From NCBI GenBank assembly GCA_030526885.1, contig JAUNBV010000015.1, positions 1 through 20,444 of the forward strand: a stretch of 20,444 bases of DNA, read 5' to 3'. The notes under the pieces were generated by a model. That model was not told where the DNA came from. It did not search any database and was given only the letters and a program-made list of their open reading frames with translations. Made by a program: the position numbers and the translations under genes. This document shows, piece after piece, positions 8,066 through 15,403 of this stretch (positions are counted from its first letter, which is position 1; the number at the start of each line of letters is the position of its first letter). The DNA comes from Syntrophomonadaceae bacterium. GTDB taxonomy: Bacteria; Bacillota; Syntrophomonadia; Syntrophomonadales; Syntrophomonadaceae.

Positions 8066-9267
8066 GTGCGGTAAGCTCCGTTTATTTTCACATAATCGTA
8101 GGTCAAATCGCAACCCCAGGCGGTAGCGGCAGCATTGCCCTGTTTCAAATCCAGGGTGATGACTATCGTGTCCTGTTGCAGCGCCTGGGCGGCGGCGGCT
8201 TCGTCAAAAACCAATCCCACGCCATCCTGAGCCACCATCACCCTTCCCAGGTATATGTCCACATCATGCGGTTCAAACTCTGCGCCTGAACTGCCGGCGG
8301 CGGCAAAAATACGCCCCCAGTTGGCATCCTGCCCGAAAAGAGCGGCTTTAGTAAGGTTGGAACCGGTGACCGCGCGGGCGATTTGGCGGGCGGTGGGCAA
8401 ATCGGGGGCGTTTTTGACCTCCACCTCCATCAGATGAGTGGCTCCCTCGCCATCACGGGCGATCATGCGCGCCAGCTTAATACAAATCTCATCCAGCGCC
8501 TGCTGCAGCAACGCCCCGCCGTCGCTTTCCGGGTCGGAAATTACATTCCCTCCGGCTTTGCCATTAGCTAGGATCAAAACCATATCATTGGTGGAGGTGT
8601 CACGATCCACGCTGACCATGTTGAACGATTTATCCACCGCCGCTTTGAGCATGACCTGCAGGCATGGGCTGTCCACAACCGCGTCGGTGGTGATGAAGCA
8701 CAACATGGTAGCCATGTTGGGATGAATCATGCCCGATCCCTTGGCCACCGCGCCGATTTTTACCTTGACGCCATCTATGTCCAATTCCGCGGCCACTTCT
8801 TTTTTCACGAGGTCGGTGGTCATTATAGCCCGAGCCACGCTTTGGCCGGCATCGGCGCTGAGCGCGCCCGCCGCCGACGGTATGCCGGCCAGCACCTTTT
8901 CCATGGGCATATACGCACCGATGACGCCGGTGGATGCTACCAGCACGTTCATGGGTTCCAGCGCCAGGGCTTCCGCGGCGGCGGCGGCCATGTTTACGGT
9001 ATCTTCCCACCCCTGTTCGCCGGTGCAGGCATTGGCGTTGCCGCTATTGACCACGATGGCCTGGGCCTGGCCGTCGGCCAGATAAGCGCGCGCAATGTCC
9101 ACACATGCCGCGCGCACCGCATTCATGGTAAATACCCCCGCTGCGGCGCATATTACATCGGATTTTATTATCGCCAAATCTAATCTATCCTCATATTTGA
9201 TGCCGGCTGCCACCGCCGCCGCCGCAAATCCCTGCGGCGCGGTAACCCCTCCGTCAATCCATTTCAT
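8062..9267 (-). CDS. argJ: glutamate N-acetyltransferase / amino-acid acetyltransferase
   Basis: ArgJ moves the acetyl group from N-acetylornithine to glutamate, recycling it. Bifunctional members also make N-acetylglutamate from acetyl-CoA. The protein is an Ntn-type autoprocessing enzyme, and the cleavage site is visible in KGSGMIHPNMATML, where cleavage before Thr187 (numbered from the chosen start) frees the nucleophile. The ATG at 9267 is preferred over one seven codons upstream because AGGAGG sits seven bases before it; this gives 401 residues, the usual size. Its presence between argC and argB, with no argE or argA in view, indicates the cyclic pathway. Whether it is mono- or bifunctional cannot be decided from sequence alone. 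Confidence 0.96.
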   Translation of the reverse strand: MKWIDGGVTAPQGFAAAAVAAGIKYEDRLDLAIIKSDVICAAAGVFTMNAVRAACVDIARAYLADGQAQAIVVNSGNANACTGEQGWEDTVNMAAAAAEALALEPMNVLVASTGVIGAYMPMEKVLAGIPSAAGALSADAGQSVARAIMTTDLVKKEVAAELDIDGVKVKIGAVAKGSGMIHPNMATMLCFITTDAVVDSPCLQVMLKAAVDKSFNMVSVDRDTSTNDMVLILANGKAGGNVISDPESDGGALLQQALDEICIKLARMIARDGEGATHLMEVEVKNAPDLPTARQIARAVTGSNLTKAALFGQDANWGRIFAAAGSSGAEFEPHDVDIYLGRVMVAQDGVGLVFDEAAAAQALQQDTIVITLDLKQGNAAATAWGCDLTYDYVKINGAYRT

Positions 9268-9321
9268 TATATTCCCTCCTACTCGCATTTTCGTCGCTGA
9301 TTGCCAAAACCCTCACCCTTA

Positions 9322-10359
9322 TTAAGGGTACAGGCCAATCAATTCCAGCCCTCGTCGCTCCGGTATCCCCAGCATGAGATTCATGTTCTGCACCGCCTGC
9401 GCGGAGGCTCCGCGGCACAGGTTGTCGATAGCGCAGACCGCGGTCAGGATATGGCTATCTTTATCCTGCGCCAGGGATATCTGCACATGGTTGCTGGCGT
9501 ACACCCAGCGGGTATGGGGCCATTGCCCCGGAGGCAGCAGATGCACGAAATACTCTCCCTTATAGGCCTGAGCCAGGGCGGCGCGCGCATCGCCTTCATT
9601 GGCTCCGTCCGCCAAATAGCTGTAGGTGGTGGTCAGAATGCCGCGGCTCATCGGGATAAGGTGGGGGGTAAAAACCATCTGCACCGAGCCGGCGGCGGCC
9701 AGTTCCAACTGCTGCCGTATTTCCGGCGCATGGCGGTGGGTACCCACCCCATAGGGATGCACCCCTTCATTCACATTACAGTAGTGGGAGGTTTCCTTCA
9801 TGCCGCGCCCCGCTCCCGAAACTCCGCTTTTGGAGTCTACGATTATCCCCTTGTGCTCAATCAGGCCAGCCGCCAGTAACGGCACCAGCGGCATAATGGC
9901 GGAGGTTGGAAAGCAACCGGGATTAGCGATCAGCCGAGCAACGGCAATCTGCTCCCGGTAAAGCTCAGGGATACCGTAAACGGCGGTGGACAGCAGCTCC
10001 GGCGCGGTATGCTCCAGTTCATAATAGCTCCGGTACAGGCCGGCATCCCGCAGGCGGAAATCGGCGCCCAAATCTACGCAATACAGACCGGCCTCGATCA
10101 ACGCCGCCGCCAGCGGCATCGACTGTCCGTGCGGCAAAGCCAGAAACACCCCGTCACAGCGACTTATGATGGCCTCGGTAGCGGTGGGCTCACACACCAA
10201 TTGCGTCATATCACCAAACTGCGGGTAAAGCGCACTCACCGCAGTGCCGATATTGTCCGCCGAGCTTATATAAGTAACATCATATTCATCCATGGGCAGC
10301 AGCAGCCGCAACAGTTCCGCCGCAGTATATCCGTCGCCCACAATGCCAACGCGCTTCAT
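9322..10359 (-). CDS. argC: N-acetyl-gamma-glutamyl-phosphate reductase
   Basis: ArgC reduces N-acetylglutamyl phosphate to the semialdehyde with NADPH. The 345-residue protein has the nucleotide-binding start VGIVGDGYTAAELLRLL and the catalytic NPGCFPTSA with Cys149. The N-terminal loop reads GDGYTA where GASGYTG is more usual, a mild substitution. GGAGGTG lies eight bases before the ATG. It is the first gene of the arginine operon, directly behind a promoter that carries an ARG box, so the whole operon is probably repressed by an ArgR/AhrC-type regulator when arginine is plentiful. Confidence 0.96.
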   Translation of the reverse strand: MKRVGIVGDGYTAAELLRLLLPMDEYDVTYISSADNIGTAVSALYPQFGDMTQLVCEPTATEAIISRCDGVFLALPHGQSMPLAAALIEAGLYCVDLGADFRLRDAGLYRSYYELEHTAPELLSTAVYGIPELYREQIAVARLIANPGCFPTSAIMPLVPLLAAGLIEHKGIIVDSKSGVSGAGRGMKETSHYCNVNEGVHPYGVGTHRHAPEIRQQLELAAAGSVQMVFTPHLIPMSRGILTTTYSYLADGANEGDARAALAQAYKGEYFVHLLPPGQWPHTRWVYASNHVQISLAQDKDSHILTAVCAIDNLCRGASAQAVQNMNLMLGIPERRGLELIGLYP

Positions 10360-10390
10360 TTATATCACACCTCCATTTGAATTATTAATA

Positions 10391-10419
10391 ATTATACTTC
10401 CACATGAATATATTTGCAA
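10391..10419 (-). promoter_or_regulatory. promoter of the argCJBDFG operon
   Basis: On the minus strand, TTGCAA (10414-10419), 17 bases, then a perfect TATAAT (10391-10396). Transcription would start near 10384, giving a leader of about 25 bases before the argC ATG. The AT-rich stretch stands out from the surrounding coding sequence. Confidence 0.78.
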
Positions 10420-10420
10420 T
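10403..10420 (-). promoter_or_regulatory. ARG box (ArgR/AhrC operator)
   Basis: CATGAATATATTTGCAAT matches 15 of 18 positions of the Bacillus AhrC operator consensus CATGAATAAAAATKCAAK (recalled from the literature). The three differences are A/T swaps in the centre. It covers the -35 box and most of the spacer, the right place to block RNA polymerase. A weaker half-match, TGAATTATTAATAA at 10378-10391, covers the -10 and start site and may be a second, poorer site. Confidence 0.78.
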
Positions 10421-10452
10421 ACCTGTGGCGTTTTTTTCTAAAAAATTGCAGG

Positions 10453-10469
10453 AAAGCATTAGATGCTCT
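10453..10469 (-). terminator. weak terminator-like hairpin after ruvX
   Basis: AAAGCAT (10453-10459) pairs with ATGCTCT (10463-10469), including one G-U pair, around a three-base loop. On the minus strand, six T follow after a gap of about seven bases. The stem is short and the U-tract offset, so this is a low-confidence end for the alaS-ruvX transcript. Confidence 0.3.
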
Positions 10470-10508
10470 TCCCGCCGGGGTTTTCCAGTATGCTAATATG
10501 TAAGCTAT

Positions 10509-10925
10509 CTATGATTTGCTGTGCTTATCCAGCCAGGTTTGCAGGATAACGGCCGCCGCCAGACGATCGATGATTTCCCGGCGGCGTTTACGTGATAGGT
10601 CGGCTTGCAGCAGCACGCGATTGGAACTCACGGTGCTTAAGCGTTCATCCTGATATTCCACCGGCAGGCCCAGATTGCGCTCCAACAATCGTCCAAACTC
10701 CTCGGCTTCCAAAGCTTTAGGTCCGCGAGTGCCGTCCATGTTCAGCGGAAGGCCCAGCACGATGCGCTCGGCTTTTACCTCCTCGCATATCTTTCCGATG
10801 GCGTCGGCGGTTGCCTGTTGGCTGTGATGGGGCACGGTGGCATACGCCTGTGCGGTCCAGCCCATTTCATCGCTGACGGCCACTCCGATGCGTTTGGCGC
10901 CCCAGTCCAGACCGATTACCCTCAT
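10509..10925 (-). CDS. ruvX: RuvX/YqgF family RNase H-fold protein
   Basis: This protein (RuvX/YqgF) is an RNase H-like nuclease linked to pre-16S rRNA 5'-end maturation and, in some bacteria, to Holliday-junction resolution. The chosen ATG at 10925 gives 138 residues, the usual size, with GGAGG five bases upstream. Longer reading to an ATG 16 codons earlier adds unconserved sequence. The first acidic residue is in MRVIGLDWGAKRIG (Asp7); the DERLST and IDRLAAAVIL segments that complete the fold are present. It follows the IreB-like gene, matching the conserved Firmicutes order. A hairpin lies between the two genes. The exact molecular role of YqgF proteins still varies between species. Confidence 0.92.
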   Translation of the reverse strand: MRVIGLDWGAKRIGVAVSDEMGWTAQAYATVPHHSQQATADAIGKICEEVKAERIVLGLPLNMDGTRGPKALEAEEFGRLLERNLGLPVEYQDERLSTVSSNRVLLQADLSRKRRREIIDRLAAAVILQTWLDKHSKS

Positions 10926-10944
10926 TGCTTCCTCCCAAAAACAA

Positions 10945-10998
10945 AACTCCCCGCAACTGACCGATGCGTTCACGCGGCTCGGCTCGTAAAGGGGAGTT
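10945..10998 (-). terminator. hairpin with T-rich tail between the IreB-like gene and ruvX
   Basis: AACTCCCC (10945-10952) pairs perfectly with GGGGAGTT (10991-10998). The 38-base loop can itself fold at GCG-TTCA-CGC. On the minus strand the stem is followed by TTTGTTTTT just ahead of the ruvX ribosome-binding site. It may be a partial terminator or attenuator lowering ruvX expression; the large loop makes this uncertain. Confidence 0.45.
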
Positions 10999-11018
10999 CA
11001 TGGCGGTTTACCCGACAA

Positions 11019-11276
11019 CTACTTCGTACCCAGATATTTTTTGAGCAACACTTCCATTATCACGTCGCGATCCACCTTACAAATCAGGCTGCGCGCCTCA
11101 TTGTGGCTGGTAATATAGGCTGGATCGCCGGAGATCATATAGCCCACGATCTGGTTGACGGCGTTATAGCCCTTTTCCTCCAGCGCGGCATACACTGCGG
11201 TCATAATGCCCTGTACCTGATCCTCTTCGCTGTGCTCCCATTTGAAACTGACGGTTTGAGATCCGTTCGGCGACAT
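11019..11276 (-). CDS. UPF0297/IreB family regulatory phosphoprotein
   Basis: This is an 85-residue member of the UPF0297 (DUF965) family. In Enterococcus the family member IreB is phosphorylated by the PASTA kinase IreK and affects cell-envelope stress and cephalosporin tolerance; the function here is inferred from that. The family core ALEEKGYNAVNQIVGY and SGDPAYITSHNEAR is present and nearly invariant. The start at 11276 is chosen because GGAGG lies seven bases upstream and homologues begin a few residues before the TVxF segment; two earlier ATGs have no such site. Thr8 in SQTVSF is a candidate phosphorylation residue. It sits 85 bases after alaS and ahead of ruvX, as in many Firmicutes. 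Confidence 0.92.
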   Translation of the reverse strand: MSPNGSQTVSFKWEHSEEDQVQGIMTAVYAALEEKGYNAVNQIVGYMISGDPAYITSHNEARSLICKVDRDVIMEVLLKKYLGTK

Positions 11277-11361
11277 ACCAACACCTCCCCGCATGGTTAT
11301 GCGTTCCAACTGAATTCTACTCGTGTATTATATAAATTTCGTCATGAAACGGTTTATTCCT

Positions 11362-14007
11362 CTATTGCATGAGGATTTTTTCGCTCTCATCCCGCGCTGC
11401 TTGCAGCGCCTCGCTGATGCGCGACAAGTCTTTGGCACCGGCCTGGGCCATATCGGGCCGGCCCCCTCCGCCGCCGCCGGCAGCCTTTGCCGCCATACCC
11501 GCCAGCTTGCCGGCATGCAGCCCCCGTTCGATAAGCCCGGGGCTTACAAAACATGCCAGAGAAACCTTATCGTCAATGGCGGCGGCCAACAGCACCACTG
11601 CCGGCTGCAACTGGTCCTTTAGCATTTCCGCCTGTTGGCGCAGCGCGTTGGCATCCGGGCTGTCCACCTGCGCGAACAGCAACTTGGCACCGGACACTTC
11701 CACCGCCTGCTCCAACACGTCGTTGCCTGCCGCCTTGCTCATTTTGGCCTTGAGCTGCTCAACGGCTTTCTCCTGCTCACGGGCTTGCTTTAGGCTGGCA
11801 GCCAGACGCTGGTTCAAATCGCGGGGCGCAGTCTTTAGCTGCGCCGCCGCCATCTTTAGCTCGCGCTCGCAGTTATTTAAATAAGCTAACGCATGGCGAC
11901 CGGTAATAGCTTCGATACGGCGCAGGCCCGAGCCCACACTGCTCTCGCTCAAAATTTTAAACAAGCCGATAGCTCCGGTATTGCTCACATGCGCGCCGCC
12001 GCACAGCTCCATGCTATAGCGCTCCCCGATAGTGACTACCCGCACCTCGTCACCGTATTTTTCACCAAAAAGCGCCGTGGCACCCATATCGCGGGCCGAT
12101 TCCATACCGGTGACGACGGTGGCAACGCCGTGCATGGCCAGAATGGCTTCGTTGACCATCAGCTCGATTTGCTGAATCTCTTCGGCGCTCAAAGCCTGCA
12201 AGTGGGAGAAATCAAACCGCAAACGCTCCGCCTCCACCAGCGAGCCTTTCTGCTGAGCATGGTCGCCCACCACGGTGCGCAAAGCCTGGTGCAATAAATG
12301 GGTGGCGGTATGATTGCGGCAAATATCCATGCGACGGGAAGAGTCTATGGCCAAGGTTGCCCTTCCTCCGGATTTGAGAGTGCCCTGTAAACTGCCGCGG
12401 TGGATGACCCAGCCCGCCGTCTTTTGCACGTCTTTAACCGTTAAAATGCCTCCGGCGCAGGTAATAGTGCCTATATCGGCGATCTGGCCGCCGCTCTCGG
12501 CATAAAAAGGCGTGGCGGCGGTTACTACCAGTAAATCGGAGACATCGCCGGCCTGCTCCACCTTTTCATCCCCTATGATTAGGGCCGCTATCTCGCTGTC
12601 CAGCATATAATCATCATAGCCGCGGAATTCGGTGGCGGGAACGGCAGCCAGCAGCTCGGCCAAAAGCTGATCCCGCGCAAAAGCGTTTTCCCCTTTATTG
12701 GCTGACCGCGCGCGTTGGCGCTGTTCCTGCATCATGGCCTCAAAACCGGCCTTGTCCACGGTAAAACCAATCTCCTCGGCCATATCCTCGGTCAAATCCA
12801 GCGGGAAACCGTAAGTATCGTACAACATAAACGCCTCTTGGCCGCTGATTTCATTACGCGCATCGGCTTGGGCATTTTTGATTATATCGTCTACCCTGCG
12901 TACCCCCTCCTTCAGGGTAAGGAAAAACCGTTCCTCCTCCTGACGGATGACCTCCTCCACAAAGCGCTGCTTCTCCGGCAGCTCAGGATAAGCATCCCGC
13001 ATGATGTCACATACCACAGCCACGGTGCGGTACAGGAAGGGCTCCTCCAGCCCTAGTGACTGGCCGAAGCGGACCGCGCGGCGCAGAATGCGGCGCAGCA
13101 CATAGGAACGCCCCTCGTTGCCGGGCAAAACCCCGTCGGCGATCAGGAAAGAGCAGGCACGGCTATGGTCGGCGATGACCCGAAAAGCAAAGCCGCCGTC
13201 GCCCTTATCGTAAGGTTGGCCGGTCAGTTGTTCGATGAAAGCGATGATAGGCGTAAACAGATCGGTGTCGTAATTGCTCTCCACCCCCATCAGAATGGAA
13301 GCCAAACGTTCCAGCCCCATACCCGTATCGATCGAAGGGCGGGGCAGGGGCACCATCTCGCCCGCTTCGTTGCGGTCAAACTGCATAAACACCAGGTTCC
13401 AAATCTCCAGCCAGCGCGAGCAATCGCACACTCCCATGGCACAATCGGGGCCACAGGCATATTCGGGGCCGCGGTCATAGTGCACCTCGCTGCAAGGCCC
13501 ACAGGGGCCCGTATCGCCCATACTCCAGAAGTTATCCTTCTCCCCCAGCCGTATGATCCGCCCCGGAGCCACGCCCGCCACTTTTTGCCACAGTTCATTG
13601 GCATCATCATCATCGAGGTAAATGGTTATCCACAGCTTATCCTTCGGCAGCCCTATTACCCGGGTGAGATAATCCCACGCATATTCAATCGCCTTTTCCT
13701 TAAAATAATCGCCGAACGAAAAATTGCCCAGCATTTCAAAAAATGTATGATGACGGGGAGTGCGCCCCACCGTATCCAAGTCATTATGTTTTCCCCCGGC
13801 GCGCACGCATTTTTGCGAAGTAGTCGCGCGGTTATAGGGACGCTGGTCAATGCCCAGAAACACATCCTTAAACTGGTTCATGCCCGCATTACTGAACAGC
13901 AGGGTGGGGTCATTCACCGGTACCAACGACGAGCTGGCAACAATTTGATGCCCTTGCTGCTGAAAATAATCTAAAAAGCTCTGTCTAATTTTGCTGCTGG
14001 TCCACAC
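11362..14007 (-). CDS. alaS: alanyl-tRNA synthetase
   Basis: AlaS charges tRNA-Ala and hydrolyses mischarged Ser- and Gly-tRNA-Ala. The 881-residue protein is full length: an N-terminal class II catalytic domain (residues ~1-250), a tRNA-recognition region, the editing domain with HTATH (His566, His570) and CGGAH (Cys669, His673) forming the zinc/editing site, and the C-terminal C-Ala domain ending in GGGGGGRPDMAQAG. The start codon is GTG, with GGGGAG eight bases upstream and the usual start (SSKIRQSFLDYF) immediately after. No T-box leader is present: only 91 bases separate it from the upstream zinc-ribbon gene. A weak promoter lies in that gap. It heads the alaS - IreB-like - ruvX group. 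Confidence 0.98.
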   Translation of the reverse strand: MWTSSKIRQSFLDYFQQQGHQIVASSSLVPVNDPTLLFSNAGMNQFKDVFLGIDQRPYNRATTSQKCVRAGGKHNDLDTVGRTPRHHTFFEMLGNFSFGDYFKEKAIEYAWDYLTRVIGLPKDKLWITIYLDDDDANELWQKVAGVAPGRIIRLGEKDNFWSMGDTGPCGPCSEVHYDRGPEYACGPDCAMGVCDCSRWLEIWNLVFMQFDRNEAGEMVPLPRPSIDTGMGLERLASILMGVESNYDTDLFTPIIAFIEQLTGQPYDKGDGGFAFRVIADHSRACSFLIADGVLPGNEGRSYVLRRILRRAVRFGQSLGLEEPFLYRTVAVVCDIMRDAYPELPEKQRFVEEVIRQEEERFFLTLKEGVRRVDDIIKNAQADARNEISGQEAFMLYDTYGFPLDLTEDMAEEIGFTVDKAGFEAMMQEQRQRARSANKGENAFARDQLLAELLAAVPATEFRGYDDYMLDSEIAALIIGDEKVEQAGDVSDLLVVTAATPFYAESGGQIADIGTITCAGGILTVKDVQKTAGWVIHRGSLQGTLKSGGRATLAIDSSRRMDICRNHTATHLLHQALRTVVGDHAQQKGSLVEAERLRFDFSHLQALSAEEIQQIELMVNEAILAMHGVATVVTGMESARDMGATALFGEKYGDEVRVVTIGERYSMELCGGAHVSNTGAIGLFKILSESSVGSGLRRIEAITGRHALAYLNNCERELKMAAAQLKTAPRDLNQRLAASLKQAREQEKAVEQLKAKMSKAAGNDVLEQAVEVSGAKLLFAQVDSPDANALRQQAEMLKDQLQPAVVLLAAAIDDKVSLACFVSPGLIERGLHAGKLAGMAAKAAGGGGGGRPDMAQAGAKDLSRISEALQAARDESEKILMQ

Positions 14008-14061
14008 TAAGCAGTCTCCCCTTTTTTTAAATTAAAGTGTATTTTCACATCCCATCATAAT

Positions 14062-14090
14062 ATTGTCTTGCAATTCTTCCCCGATGTCAA
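14062..14090 (-). promoter_or_regulatory. candidate alaS promoter
   Basis: On the minus strand, a perfect TTGACA (14085-14090), 17 bases, then GACAAT (14062-14067, four of six). It lies between the zinc-ribbon gene and alaS and implies a leader of about 50 bases. Confidence 0.45.
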
Positions 14091-14098
14091 CAGCGGAT

Positions 14099-14278
14099 TT
14101 ACAGTATTCCCGCACCGGAATCCAAGGCCAAAAGCGTGCCGTCTTCCGCCACCTCATACAGCCGCGCCATCCCCCGCGCGTAATTAAATTCCAGACAGCA
14201 ATTCCAGCAAAAATACTGGTCGCTCCCTACCTTCCCTACCTGCAATCCCCCGCAATTCGGGCAGCGATAACTGGTCAT
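14099..14278 (-). CDS. small zinc-ribbon protein, unknown function
   Basis: A 59-residue protein with two knuckles, Cys6-x-x-Cys9 and Cys24-x-x-Cys27 (plus Cys28), which is the layout of a rubredoxin-like or zinc-ribbon metal site. The C-terminal half (RLYEVAEDGTLLAL) looks like a short beta hairpin. No family name can be given with confidence. The ATG at 14278 is chosen because GGAAGG lies upstream at a workable distance; an ATG three codons earlier would almost touch that site. It is the gene just upstream of alaS on the same strand and divergent from mscL. A DNA- or RNA-associated role would be typical of such ribbons but is not shown. Confidence 0.68.
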   Translation of the reverse strand: MTSYRCPNCGGLQVGKVGSDQYFCWNCCLEFNYARGMARLYEVAEDGTLLALDSGAGIL

Positions 14279-14360
14279 AAAGCACATCCCTTCCTGGTTA
14301 AAGACTATACTCTGAATCTTCCCCGGAAGCGGCGCCAACATACTCGCTGCACAAAAAGTA

Positions 14361-14389
14361 TTTACAACCGAAAATCATTTGGCTAACAT
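14361..14389 (+). promoter_or_regulatory. candidate mscL promoter
   Basis: TTTACA (14361-14366) and TAACAT (14384-14389) are separated by 17 bases, 26 bases before the mscL ATG. The flanking DNA is AT-rich. The match is moderate. Confidence 0.42.
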
Positions 14390-14415
14390 GAAATAAAAAG
14401 CGACAAGAGAAAGGA

Positions 14416-14856
14416 ATGAGTGTATTGCTGAAAGAGTTTAAGGAATTCGCCTCGCGGGGCAGCCTGCTGGATCTGGCGGTGGGACTGGTGCTGGGTACCG
14501 CTTTTACCAAAATCGTTAATTCATTGGTGAACGATATTATAATGCCCCCCATCGGCATGTTGCTGGGAGGCGTGGATTTTGCCAACCTGTTTATCAACCT
14601 GTCGGGGGTGGAATACGCCACGCTGGCCGCCGCCCAGGAAGCCGGCGCCGCCGTAATCAGCTACGGCGTATTCATCAATGCCATTATCGACTTTGTCATC
14701 GTGGCCTTTGCCATGTTCCTCATAGTCCGGCAGGTAAACCGTCTCAAACGCGCCGAGGAAGAAACCGCGCCCACCGTGAAATCTTGTCCCTACTGCAAGA
14801 GCGATATCGCCCTGGAAGCCACCCGCTGCCCCCATTGCACCTCTGAGGTGGCATAA
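14416..14856 (+). CDS. mscL: large-conductance mechanosensitive channel with C-terminal zinc ribbon
   Basis: MscL opens under extreme membrane tension to release solutes during hypo-osmotic shock. The amphipathic N-terminus (LLKEFKEFASRG), the first membrane helix with its Gly/Ala packing face (DLAVGLVLGTAFTKIVNSLVNDI, written here only to residue 41), the loop and the second helix (about residues 80-105) all match the family. After the basic RQVNRLKR segment the usual cytoplasmic helix is replaced or extended by a CxxC pair, Cys124/Cys127 and Cys138/Cys141, a small zinc ribbon ending the 146-residue protein. The Shine-Dalgarno AAGGA directly abuts the ATG, which is unusual; a TTG at 14425 would be better spaced, but the ATG gives the normal N-terminus. 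Confidence 0.94.
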   Translation: MSVLLKEFKEFASRGSLLDLAVGLVLGTAFTKIVNSLVNDIIMPPIGMLLGGVDFANLFINLSGVEYATLAAAQEAGAAVISYGVFINAIIDFVIVAFAMFLIVRQVNRLKRAEEETAPTVKSCPYCKSDIALEATRCPHCTSEVA

Positions 14857-14882
14857 TCCGGGAAGCACAGACTAAGAGGAAT

Positions 14883-14904
14883 AAAAAAGCGCCCCTAAGC
14901 GCTT
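14883..14904 (-). terminator. intrinsic terminator of the HPt gene
   Basis: AAGCGC (14887-14892) pairs with GCGCTT (14899-14904) around a six-base loop; on the minus strand six T follow (14883-14888, partly in the stem). It sits 20 bases after the HPt stop codon. Read on the plus strand it lacks a T-run, so mscL may end less cleanly. Confidence 0.72.
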
Positions 14905-14924
14905 AAAAGCAAACTCATATGGAT

Positions 14925-15275
14925 TTATAGCGTATCGATGAAATCGAGTATTTCCCGGTAAGCGCGCTGCATTGGTTGGAATAGGGCATCCACCTCTTGA
15001 TTCCCGTTGTGCAGGGCAGTGTGCAACTCTGCGCACAGTTCAAACAGCGCGGTCATCCCCATGTTGCCCGCTACCCCTTTTAGGGTATGGCAGGCCCGCT
15101 CGGCTTCTTCGTAATTACGCGCGTCCAACGCTTTCTGTAACGCGTCGTACGATTTGTCGTTGGGAAATTTGAGCAAAATTTTTTTGAATATGGCCATGTT
15201 GCCGGAAAAACGTTTTAATGCGTTTTCCCCATCGATTCCGGCTTCACTCATTTGTTTAAGTATTTCTTCATCCAT
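14925..15275 (-). CDS. stand-alone HPt (histidine phosphotransfer) domain protein
   Basis: This 116-residue protein is a single HPt domain, which relays phosphate between a hybrid histidine kinase and a response regulator. The phospho-acceptor is His63 in ACHTLKGVAGNMG, the classic HTLKG signature, within a helical bundle; the downstream LCAELHTALHNG helix is also typical. GAGG lies about ten bases before the ATG. It is monocistronic: its own promoter lies at 15303-15331 and a terminator follows it. No kinase or response regulator is nearby, so its partners cannot be named. The neighbouring ABC-F gene is divergent and shares overlapping promoter DNA. Confidence 0.88.
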   Translation of the reverse strand: MDEEILKQMSEAGIDGENALKRFSGNMAIFKKILLKFPNDKSYDALQKALDARNYEEAERACHTLKGVAGNMGMTALFELCAELHTALHNGNQEVDALFQPMQRAYREILDFIDTL

Positions 15276-15302
15276 AAAAACGACGCCTCATTTCTAGGTA
15301 TA

Positions 15303-15331
15303 ATACTACTGGGATTTGGATTTGACGTCAA
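15303..15331 (-). promoter_or_regulatory. HPt gene promoter
   Basis: On the minus strand, TTGACG (15326-15331), 17 bases, then TAGTAT (15303-15308, four of six). Its -35 box lies in the palindrome TTGACGTCAA and overlaps by two bases the -35 of the opposite promoter. Confidence 0.58.
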
Positions 15332-15350
15332 GCCTTAAGGGGTCTATAAT
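15322..15350 (+). promoter_or_regulatory. promoter of the ABC-F leader transcript
   Basis: TTGACG (15322-15327), exactly 17 bases, then a perfect TATAAT (15345-15350). Transcription would start near 15357 and leave a leader of about 260 bases before the ABC-F start codon, long enough to hold regulatory structure. Confidence 0.78.
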
Positions 15351-15382
15351 TTTAAGTATCAATTGTAATGGGAGATGGAAGG

Positions 15383-15403
15383 ATGTTCATTACTTACTGC
15401 TAA
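15383..15403 (+). CDS. candidate leader peptide MFITYC
   Basis: A six-codon open frame, Met-Phe-Ile-Thr-Tyr-Cys-stop, sits about 26 bases into the predicted leader of the ABC-F gene, with GGGAG eight bases upstream and GGAAGG abutting the ATG. Short upstream ORFs of this kind sense ribosome-stalling antibiotics in leaders of resistance ABC-F genes such as vmlR. Being so short, it could also be chance. Confidence 0.4.
   Translation: MFITYC

Noticed and set aside
7171..8289. Long open frame on the plus strand opposite argB and the end of argJ
   Set aside because: It spans two well-identified genes and the gap between them in antisense and shows no recognisable protein features.
14008..14098. 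Possible T-box riboswitch in front of alaS
   Set aside because: Only 91 bases separate alaS from the upstream gene, with no T-box core sequence and no terminator hairpin.
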